DNA of 55,815 bases, taken from positions 1 through 55,815 of the forward strand of contig JBDIBB010000006.1 of assembly GCA_039812685.1 (NCBI GenBank). Direction: 5' to 3'. Below, one piece after another: positions 49,286 through 55,815 of the stretch. This DNA comes from JBDIBB01 sp039812685 (GTDB lineage: Bacteria; Acidobacteriota; Vicinamibacteria; Vicinamibacterales; JAFNAJ01). The notes beneath the pieces are model-generated. The model did not search any database. It was given only the letters and a program-made list of their open reading frames with translations, and was not told the DNA's origin. Each line of letters opens with the position of its first letter. Positions within the stretch are counted from its first letter, which is position 1. The position numbers and the translations under genes were made by a program.

Positions 49286-51453
49286 GCCGCCCGGCCTCCT
49301 CGCCTCCTCACGCTCCCCCATCGCCACCGGGACCCACGCGCGCCGCCCTCCCGGGGTTGCGCTGGATCCTGGCGATTGCGCTGGTGAAGGGCCTGGCGCT
49401 CACCGCGCTGATCCCGCCGTTCCAGACGCCCGACGAGTACGCGCACTACGACTACGCCGTGTATCTCTCGCGCGTGCCCCCTCTCGCGTTCCTGCGAGGC
49501 GAGGTGACGCGTCCCACGGTCATGCGGCACGCGGAGGTCGTCACCAGCGAGGTGCGCGCCGTGGCGGGCGCTGCGGGCGTTTTTCCCCACCTCACCGACG
49601 CGGTGCTGCCGAAGCGCCAGCCGTTGTCGGACATGCTGGCCGCGGCGGCCGCGTGGGACGGCCGCGAACTCGACCTGTCGCACGTGCGGACCTGGAACGC
49701 GGCGATGAACTACCCGCCGCTCTACCACGGCGCGCTCGCGGTGCTGCTGCGCGTCCAGCGCGCGGCTGGCGTGAACCCCCTGCTCCGCTTCTACTCGGCG
49801 CGGCTGTGCTCGATCGCCATGTTCCTGCTCGCGCTGTGGGCCGCGGCCGCGGCCCTGCGCCACCTCGATGTGCCGCCGCGGCTGGCGACGACGGCACTGG
49901 GCGTCATCGCCCTCCAGCCGCAACTGTCGATGATGACGGTGTCGGTGCAGCCCGACGTGCTGGCGCTGCTGCTGGTGACCGCCGCCTTCGCGATCGCGCT
50001 CGGCTGGTGGCGCGGTCCGTCGCGGCGGCGGGCGATGGTCCTCGGCGCCACGCTCGGCGCGCTGCTGCTCACCAAGCCGCACGACGTGCCGCCGCTGCTG
50101 GCCGGCGCGGCCGCGTTGGCCGCGGCGGCGATGGCCGCCGGGACACTGCGCCGGCTGGAAGCGGGTCGCCAGGCGGCCCTGATCGTCGTGACGATGGGAG
50201 CCGCCGGCGGGTGGTGGCTGCTCCGGTCCCGCATCCTGTACGACAACTGGATGGGCATGGTGATGTGGACGCCGGCGCCGGGCGCCTCCACCATCGCCGA
50301 AAACCTCGCCACCTGGTGGCACGTCGCCCTGCCACTGTCCTTCCGCAGCTATTGGGGCGTATGGGGCTGGCTCGATTACGGCGTGAGCGGCTGGATGGTG
50401 GGCCCGCTGCTCGCCTGGACGCTGCTGCCGGCGGCGCTGCTGGCGCTGCGGATTGCCGCCGAACCCGGGCCGCACCGCCTGGCGTCGTGGGCGCGCGGGA
50501 TGGACACGTCCACGCTGGCGCGGTCGGCCTGCCTCGCCATCGCCATGGCGGTGTTCACGGCGGAGATGCTGTGGGTGTCGGCAACGATGGGGCTGGTGCA
50601 GGCGCAGGGGCGGCAGTGGCTGCCGTTCGTGCTGCCGCAGGCGCTGTATCTCGCGCTGCCGGTCGCGTTGATGGCCGGTCGCCCCGCGGCGGCGCTCGGC
50701 GCGTGGGCACGGCGGCATGCGCGAGGCTGTGCGCTCGCCACGCTCGCCCTCGGCGCCCTGGCGGCAACGGCCGGCAGCGCGGCGCTCGCCGCCCGGCCCG
50801 TCGCCTTCGTCGAGGCCACGCTCCGCATCGAAGGCGACGGGCTCGCGACGCTTCACTACGACGCGGGCGCCGGCTTCACCGCGGCCGAGAGCCACACGCT
50901 CGAGGTGCGGCGCCGCGACGGTGAAGCGGTACACCGCTTCCCGATTGCCAACAGCCCCATCTCGCAGCTGCGGCTCGATCTCACCGGCGGCATGGCGACG
51001 ACCCGTCTCTCCCGCCTCGCGATCGTCTCCGCGAGCGGGCGGCTGCTCGACGACGTGCCGCTGGCTGGCGCGCGCCTCGCCGCGGACGTCACGGGGGTGG
51101 AACGGCAATCCACGCCCGAGGGCCTCGTCATCGTGCCCTCCGGCCCCGTCGCCATCCTCCAATGGCGGTTGCCATCGCCGGTATCGGCCCACGGCGCGAG
51201 GCTTCTCGAGCCACTGCGATGGTTCTGGGTGCGGGTGCACCGGCGCCTGCCGTGGACGAGATCGGTTGCGCTGTGGTGGACGCCCCTGCTCGTCGCGGCG
51301 CTGGTGGTGGCGTCACTGCGCTGGCTGGACGCTGATGCGGTGGACGGCCGGCGCCCGCGGTGCGTCGCGGTAGCCGCCTGCGTGACGACGCTGGGCGTGC
51401 TGGCAGCCATCAACGGATGGTTGGCGGCGTTGACGTGGCGCTTCTACGGCTGA
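49282..51453 (+). CDS. DUF2142-family membrane protein, long form
   Basis: The 723-residue protein starts with a Pro-rich cytoplasmic tail and then shows the DUF2142 pattern PPFQTPDEYAHYDY (about 45-58) after the first membrane helix. About eleven helices follow, with the late QGRQWLPFVLPQ motif. Residues about 500-640 form a soluble beta-rich domain before the final helices, which is absent from the 436-residue relative at 9806. It probably acts as a GT-C transferase using the lipid-linked sugar made by the GT2 at 47089. It overlaps the convergent YfhO gene by ten bases. Confidence 0.8.
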   Translation: MSRPASSPPHAPPSPPGPTRAALPGLRWILAIALVKGLALTALIPPFQTPDEYAHYDYAVYLSRVPPLAFLRGEVTRPTVMRHAEVVTSEVRAVAGAAGVFPHLTDAVLPKRQPLSDMLAAAAAWDGRELDLSHVRTWNAAMNYPPLYHGALAVLLRVQRAAGVNPLLRFYSARLCSIAMFLLALWAAAAALRHLDVPPRLATTALGVIALQPQLSMMTVSVQPDVLALLLVTAAFAIALGWWRGPSRRRAMVLGATLGALLLTKPHDVPPLLAGAAALAAAAMAAGTLRRLEAGRQAALIVVTMGAAGGWWLLRSRILYDNWMGMVMWTPAPGASTIAENLATWWHVALPLSFRSYWGVWGWLDYGVSGWMVGPLLAWTLLPAALLALRIAAEPGPHRLASWARGMDTSTLARSACLAIAMAVFTAEMLWVSATMGLVQAQGRQWLPFVLPQALYLALPVALMAGRPAAALGAWARRHARGCALATLALGALAATAGSAALAARPVAFVEATLRIEGDGLATLHYDAGAGFTAAESHTLEVRRRDGEAVHRFPIANSPISQLRLDLTGGMATTRLSRLAIVSASGRLLDDVPLAGARLAADVTGVERQSTPEGLVIVPSGPVAILQWRLPSPVSAHGARLLEPLRWFWVRVHRRLPWTRSVALWWTPLLVAALVVASLRWLDADAVDGRRPRCVAVAACVTTLGVLAAINGWLAALTWRFYG

Positions 51454-53921
51454 GGGCGCGATTCGGCGTCCCCGGGCCGGCCGCGTCGCGGCGGCCACAC
51501 GGTCAGGCCGATGACTGTGAGCGCCGCCAGCGCGCTCAGCCCCGCTCCGACGCGGAACGACAGCGGTTCGTAGTCGAACCGCACGACGTGCCGGCCGGCC
51601 GGCACGGTCACGCCGCGGAAGGCGACGTTCACGCGATGGATCGGGGCGCCGGCGCCGTCCACGGTCGCTTTCCACCCGGGGTAGTCGAGATCGCTCAGCA
51701 CGAGCAGGCGGCGGCCGGAGGTATTCGTGTGGATCTCGACGTGCTCGTCGCGGTAGTGCGTGACATCGATCTCGTCCAGGGCCGTGTCGCCGGCTTCCGG
51801 CATCTCACCGGCCGGGAGTCCCTTGTCGATGAGCGCCACACGCCGCACGTCGACCGTGCCATCGGCGATGGCCCGGGCCGCGTCGGACGCGCTGGCTGCG
51901 CGAACCTCGGCGACGAGGAAGGTGCGCGGCATCACGCGACGGTTGCGATAGACGGGCGCGAGGCCCGGCATCCGCTCGAAGTGCGCGTCGGGCAGGCGCA
52001 CGTCCGGCCGCGTGAACACGTACTTCACGTTGAGCAGGTCCCACACCTGCCCGTCGGCGAACGGGCGGTCGACGTGCAGCGCGCGCTCGGGTCCGAGCGT
52101 CGCGTCGATCAACTCGCTGTACGCGCGTTGATTCATCGAATCGTAGCCGCGGAACTGCTGGAGCCCGTAGACGACGTGCGAGTTCGGCAGCAGGGCGCTG
52201 CCCCAGCCCGCCACGCGGAACAGGCCGGGATCCTGTCGCACGACGTCGATCTCCGGGACGGGCGGGTACACGAGCGGGGCGGGGACGAGCGGCCTGAACC
52301 CGCGGCCGAGCGGCACGAGATCGGCGGCGAGCAGCGCCGCGAACACCGCCACCAGTGCGACCGGTCCGAGCCGCCGGCGCAGGCGCGCGCGGACGATGAG
52401 CAGGGCGAGGGCGAGGCCCACCATCGCGGTCAGCGACCGCTGCACGGTCAGCGCCCACAGGCCGGCGTCCTCGAGCGCCGCGCGCTCACGCGCGAGCGAC
52501 AGCAGCACGATGGCCGCGCAGCCGGCCACGGCCAGGCCCGCCGCGAGCCTGATGCGGCCCGCCGCCAGATCCGTTCGCCGCCCTGGCGCGATCCGCAGCA
52601 GCACGTCCAGGCCGATCGCGGCGAGCACGATGGCCGAGAGGATCACGACCACGCCGAACCGCCCCAGCGGCGTCACGCGCAAGAGCGGCACGACGCCAGC
52701 CAGTTGCAGCACGCCCGGCGCGCCGTACTTCAGAGCTGCGCCCGCCACGCCCGCCGCTGCGACACCCGCCACGGGCCAGCGTCGCCACGACACCGCCAGG
52801 CCCACGGCGGCCAGCGGCCAGATGACGACCCCCGGGTAGGCCACCTGCTCCACGTCGTTCGTCGGCTCGCCAAAGCGATTGGCGACGGTCACCGACGCGC
52901 CCGCCGGGTTCCCGAAGAACGCCGGGACGATGGCGGCCACCGCGGCGCGCCGCGGCACGAACGTGTGGTTGCCCGCCTTCGCGCTGCGCGCGGCCAGCAC
53001 GCGGCTCTCGCGGGCGTACTCGGCGAAGGGAACCAGTTGCACGGCTGCAAGCAGCAGGCCGAGCGCGACGCCCGCGACGAGGCGCGCGGCCGTCCCGGCG
53101 CGGTGGCCGCGCTCGCGCCCGGCCACGATGCCGGCCACGACGAAGGCGGCTGCCAGCAGGGCCACGTTGAAGGCCGTCTGCGGGTTGCCGGCCAGCAGGA
53201 CGAGCGCCACGCCCACGGCGAGGCCGGCGACGTCGCGCCGCGAGCCTCGTGTGATCACCATCCAGGCGGCGGCGAGCAGCCACGGCGTGAACGCCACCAC
53301 CGAGGCCGATGGATCCTCGAGCCAGACGAGGCTGAACGGATTGAGCGCGCAGGCCAGGGCGCCGAACCCGGCCGCCGGCACCATCAGGCCCATGCGGCGC
53401 AGGGCCACGAACATGCCGGCGCCGCCGACGGCGAGGCGGGCGATGGCGACGGCCACCGTGGCCCACGGCATCGGTACGATGGCCGCGATCGCGGTGAACG
53501 GCGAGAAGGCAGCCGGCAGGTAGGAGGCGGCCAGCGGATGCCCGGCGTAGCTCGCCGCGCTCCAGAGCGGCACGCGCGCGCTCCGCCACGCCTCGGTGAC
53601 CGCTACCATCCACGGGTAGCCCCACCAGACGGCATCGCCGAGCAGTGGATTGCGCCAGTGGCCGTCGGCGACGCCCGGGGGCCGCGCGGCCCACGGCCAC
53701 AGGTCCTCGAGCAGGGCCGCCTGCGACAGCACCCAGCCGCGCAGCCACGTCTCGGGAAACAGCGCGAAGGCCGCGAGCAGGCACGCGAGGGCGGCGCAGG
53801 CCAGCGGCGCCAGGCCGCGATCGGCGTCCACCGCGCGCGGCCACCGCCGCGCCGCCCAGACCAGCAGACACACCGCCACGCATCCGAAACCCACGCTGAC
53901 GAGATCGGCCGACCCGGGCAT
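51444..53921 (-). CDS. YfhO-family large membrane protein
   Basis: The 825-residue protein has about twelve membrane helices and a C-terminal extracytoplasmic beta domain (about 690-800, ending with DLDYPGWKATVDG and VPAGRHVVRFDYEP), as in YfhO/DUF6044 proteins. In Gram-positive bacteria YfhO glycosylates lipoteichoic acid with GT-C chemistry; here a related role on a glycan is likely. The AALLEDLWPW...NPLLGDAVWW region near the first loop matches the family. The ATG at 53921 is chosen since the first helix follows at once; upstream in-frame sequence to 54173 is non-conserved. Confidence 0.82.
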   Translation of the reverse strand: MPGSADLVSVGFGCVAVCLLVWAARRWPRAVDADRGLAPLACAALACLLAAFALFPETWLRGWVLSQAALLEDLWPWAARPPGVADGHWRNPLLGDAVWWGYPWMVAVTEAWRSARVPLWSAASYAGHPLAASYLPAAFSPFTAIAAIVPMPWATVAVAIARLAVGGAGMFVALRRMGLMVPAAGFGALACALNPFSLVWLEDPSASVVAFTPWLLAAAWMVITRGSRRDVAGLAVGVALVLLAGNPQTAFNVALLAAAFVVAGIVAGRERGHRAGTAARLVAGVALGLLLAAVQLVPFAEYARESRVLAARSAKAGNHTFVPRRAAVAAIVPAFFGNPAGASVTVANRFGEPTNDVEQVAYPGVVIWPLAAVGLAVSWRRWPVAGVAAAGVAGAALKYGAPGVLQLAGVVPLLRVTPLGRFGVVVILSAIVLAAIGLDVLLRIAPGRRTDLAAGRIRLAAGLAVAGCAAIVLLSLARERAALEDAGLWALTVQRSLTAMVGLALALLIVRARLRRRLGPVALVAVFAALLAADLVPLGRGFRPLVPAPLVYPPVPEIDVVRQDPGLFRVAGWGSALLPNSHVVYGLQQFRGYDSMNQRAYSELIDATLGPERALHVDRPFADGQVWDLLNVKYVFTRPDVRLPDAHFERMPGLAPVYRNRRVMPRTFLVAEVRAASASDAARAIADGTVDVRRVALIDKGLPAGEMPEAGDTALDEIDVTHYRDEHVEIHTNTSGRRLLVLSDLDYPGWKATVDGAGAPIHRVNVAFRGVTVPAGRHVVRFDYEPLSFRVGAGLSALAALTVIGLTVWPPRRGRPGDAESRPQP

Positions 53922-54193
53922 TGCCGCGTAGTATGTCGCAGTCCCGGCCCCGAGTCCGACGGCTTTCGGGCGCGGTCGCCAGCACGACCGTGGGCTGGCA
54001 CTTCCCTTGCTCGCTCGCTCGGCAACGCGGCGGGATCGGGTTCGGATCCCGCGCGCCCGGTGCGCGGCGAGATCCTGGGATGCCAGGCGCACGAACGCAG
54101 AAATCGCTACGGAAACCGGGCCTGGTTGAACGATTTGGTGATCTGGAGGGACGCGGTGCTCCGGCTCCCCCACGGCGCGACGCGATCACGATC
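53922..54193. other. Divergent intergenic region, 272 bases
   Basis: This gap separates two divergent genes and must hold both promoters. On the minus strand CATACT ends eight bases before the ATG at 53921, a weak -10-like hexamer. No clear promoter for the plus-strand gene and no repeat or RNA gene is visible. Confidence 0.4.
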
Positions 54194-55815
54194 ATGAAAT
54201 TCCGACCGGCAATTCTGTGCGTGGTGTTCTGCGGGCTCGCGGGCGGCACGGCCGCGGGTCAGTCCTTCACGATGACCCGGCCCTCCGGTGGGGGCGCGAT
54301 GGCAGCCGCCGGCGCGGCGGGCGAGCCGGCGGGCCGCGACTTCGCGACCGACGTGATCGGCGACGCCTGGGACTTCGAGCAGGAGACCGACTACAACCTC
54401 CAGTATTCGCTGCACCCGACCAACGCCTATCTGAGCGCCTGGGTGGGCCGGCCCGCGCTCGTCAACGGCGTCTTCACCGGGATTGCCGCCACGTCGGCGC
54501 CGAAGATCAGCCTCCAGTTCGAGGGCATCGAGGGCGGGCTCAACATGGCCGGCAAGAACGGCGTGCGGTACCCGATCGACGCCAACCGCTACCGGCGGCT
54601 CTCGTTCCGCGTGCGGCGCCCGGCCACCGGCATCGACTACGACCTCATGCAGGTGATGTGGTTCCGCGACATCGTGCGGAACGCCAACAGCGCGGGCGGA
54701 CGACTGTGGCCGGCCATCGGCTACAACCAGCAGGGCAGCCGTTACAACAACCAGATGCCGGCGGACAGGCAGCGCTCCGGCTGGCAGATCTTCAAGGTGG
54801 ACCTCGACCTGCCGGGTGGGGTGTGGGCGCACGGCGTCCCCTGGACGGGCACGATGCGCGGCATCGAGATCACGCTGGGCGACCAATACACGACCGCGCT
54901 CGTCAACAGGACGGTCGAGGTCGACTGGGTGCGCCTCACCGAGCGCGGCACGGCCGTCGTCAACCTCTCGTTCTCGGGCTTCGGCGGCCCGGTCACCGTC
55001 ATGGCACAGCACGCCGAGACGGGCGACGTCGTCCAGATCACCCCGGACAACGGCACCGCCGCCACCACCTTCGCCGACGGCACCTCCTTCCTGTGGGACT
55101 ACGGCTTCCTGCCACCCGGCACGTGGACGATCACCGCCTCGCGCGGCAGCACGAGCCGCAGCCAGACCCTGGTCATCGACCCGCCGCCGGTGATCCACGT
55201 GACCGAGCCGGACGTGAGCGGCGGCCGCGACTTCGCGCGAGCGGTGATCGGCGACGCCTGGGATCTCACCAATCCCCAGGACATCACGCGCTACGGGCGC
55301 GTGTATGACATGACGCCGCCGACCTACGACGAGAACGGCCTCACCGCCACGACGCTCGGGCCCGGCGGCGATCTGCCGGGCGGCGGCGACGCGTTCGTGG
55401 CGCTCGCCGACGATGCCATCACCTACCCGCGCGAGCTGGTGATCCCGGCCGACAACTACCACCGGCTCACCTTCACCCTGGAGTACCTCACCGGCAAGGA
55501 GCTGCCCGGGCCCATCGCGCTCGGCTGGGACTGGGGTTCGGTGTTCCGCGTTGCCTGGCGGTCTCGCGCGCACGGCCAGAACGTGCCCTTCTCGGAGACC
55601 AGGCCGGCCGTGGTGCTCGACGGCGGACCGCACACCTTCTCGATGGACCTGAAGACGCTCACCAAGACCGGCCCGGTCGAGCCGGCCATCGAACCCTGGT
55701 CGCCCGTGCTGTGGACCGGGGAGATCGGCACGCTGCGAATCGACGTCAACGAGGCCGGCGGCGTCGATCGGCCGTTCCGGCTGTCCAACGTGAAGCTGGC
55801 CGCCGACGACGAGCC
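54194..55815 (+). CDS. Secreted repeat protein with GRDFA..VIGDAWD modules (3' end outside window)
   Basis: The frame opens with ATG at 54194 and stays open for 540 codons to the window edge, so the C-terminus is missing. A signal peptide is clear (MKFRPAILCVVFCGLAGG, cleavage near AAG-Q at about 23). Two copies of a module start at residues 47 (GRDFATDVIGDAWDFE) and 344 (GRDFARAVIGDAWDLT), about 297 residues apart. Between them are beta-rich stretches such as YRRLSFRVRRP and VEVDWVRLTERG, typical of jelly-roll or carbohydrate-binding domains, and an immunoglobulin-like segment. It is probably an extracellular carbohydrate-binding or surface protein of the glycan locus. I do not recognise a named family. 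Confidence 0.85.
   Translation, partial: MKFRPAILCVVFCGLAGGTAAGQSFTMTRPSGGGAMAAAGAAGEPAGRDFATDVIGDAWDFEQETDYNLQYSLHPTNAYLSAWVGRPALVNGVFTGIAATSAPKISLQFEGIEGGLNMAGKNGVRYPIDANRYRRLSFRVRRPATGIDYDLMQVMWFRDIVRNANSAGGRLWPAIGYNQQGSRYNNQMPADRQRSGWQIFKVDLDLPGGVWAHGVPWTGTMRGIEITLGDQYTTALVNRTVEVDWVRLTERGTAVVNLSFSGFGGPVTVMAQHAETGDVVQITPDNGTAATTFADGTSFLWDYGFLPPGTWTITASRGSTSRSQTLVIDPPPVIHVTEPDVSGGRDFARAVIGDAWDLTNPQDITRYGRVYDMTPPTYDENGLTATTLGPGGDLPGGGDAFVALADDAITYPRELVIPADNYHRLTFTLEYLTGKELPGPIALGWDWGSVFRVAWRSRAHGQNVPFSETRPAVVLDGGPHTFSMDLKTLTKTGPVEPAIEPWSPVLWTGEIGTLRIDVNEAGGVDRPFRLSNVKLAADDE

Noticed and set aside
51444..51453. Ten-base tail-to-tail overlap of the DUF2142 and YfhO genes as a regulatory antisense site
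   Set aside because: Short convergent overlaps are common in compact genomes and nothing else supports regulation.

Overview
This 55.8-kb window is GC-rich (by eye near 70%) and bacterial. It carries many GTG starts, one TTG start, several four-base ATGA/GTGA gene overlaps, and envelope genes of a diderm cell: an outer-membrane barrel end, a LolA-like carrier, Wzm/Wzt and a Wzx-type flippase. The gene content, including tandem 'FAEG...FDTF...AERAMYW' repeats, many GT4 transferases and DUF2142/YfhO membrane proteins, best fits an Acidobacteriota genome of the Vicinamibacteria kind. That placement is an inference, not a proof. I see no tRNA, rRNA, CRISPR array or insertion sequence.

Region 1 (1-6.6 kb, plus strand) is a LolCDE/MacB-like export operon: the 3' end of an outer-membrane barrel gene, an ABC ATPase, an FtsX-type permease, a LolA-like periplasmic protein and a second permease. 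Two toxin-antitoxin pairs (antitoxin plus PIN-domain toxin) sit inside and after it, each with its own promoter/operator-like sequence. Region 2 (6.6-11.1 kb) holds an acidic protein with a split cysteine motif (minus), lhgO, a nucleotidyltransferase and a DUF2142 membrane protein.

Region 3 (11.2-34.9 kb) is a large polysaccharide locus in three strand blocks. The first minus block runs from a GT4 gene at 20966 through a 1266-residue secreted transglutaminase-like repeat protein and another GT4 to a WecA-FlaA1N fusion and a CapD-type dehydratase. The plus block is GT4, asnB and a large membrane protein. The second minus block runs rmlD-like reductase, gmd, acyltransferase, flippase, methyltransferase, GT4, methyltransferase, GT4, GT4. 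Together they could make, build, decorate and flip an undecaprenyl-linked oligosaccharide containing a deoxy-sugar. No Wza, Wzz or Wzc is visible.

Region 4 (35.2-38.0 kb) is accessory: a Uma2 endonuclease-like protein, a nucleotidyltransferase fusion and a dicarboxylate/cation symporter. Region 5 (38.1-55.8 kb) is a second glycan locus using the ABC route: a DegT aminotransferase, wzm and wzt, a 1215-residue multi-domain glycosyltransferase, two GT2 enzymes, DUF2142 and YfhO membrane proteins, and a secreted protein that runs off the window. Two minus-strand genes with related beta-rich domains flank wzm.

The most unusual non-coding signal is a family of 7-bp tandem repeats (GGGGCTT / complement AAGCCCC). 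They lie at gene borders, three of them just upstream of start codons, and two of those abut the ATG (directly, or one base away). Several other genes have a TAnnnT -10-like hexamer 6-9 bases before the start codon, suggesting leaderless transcripts.
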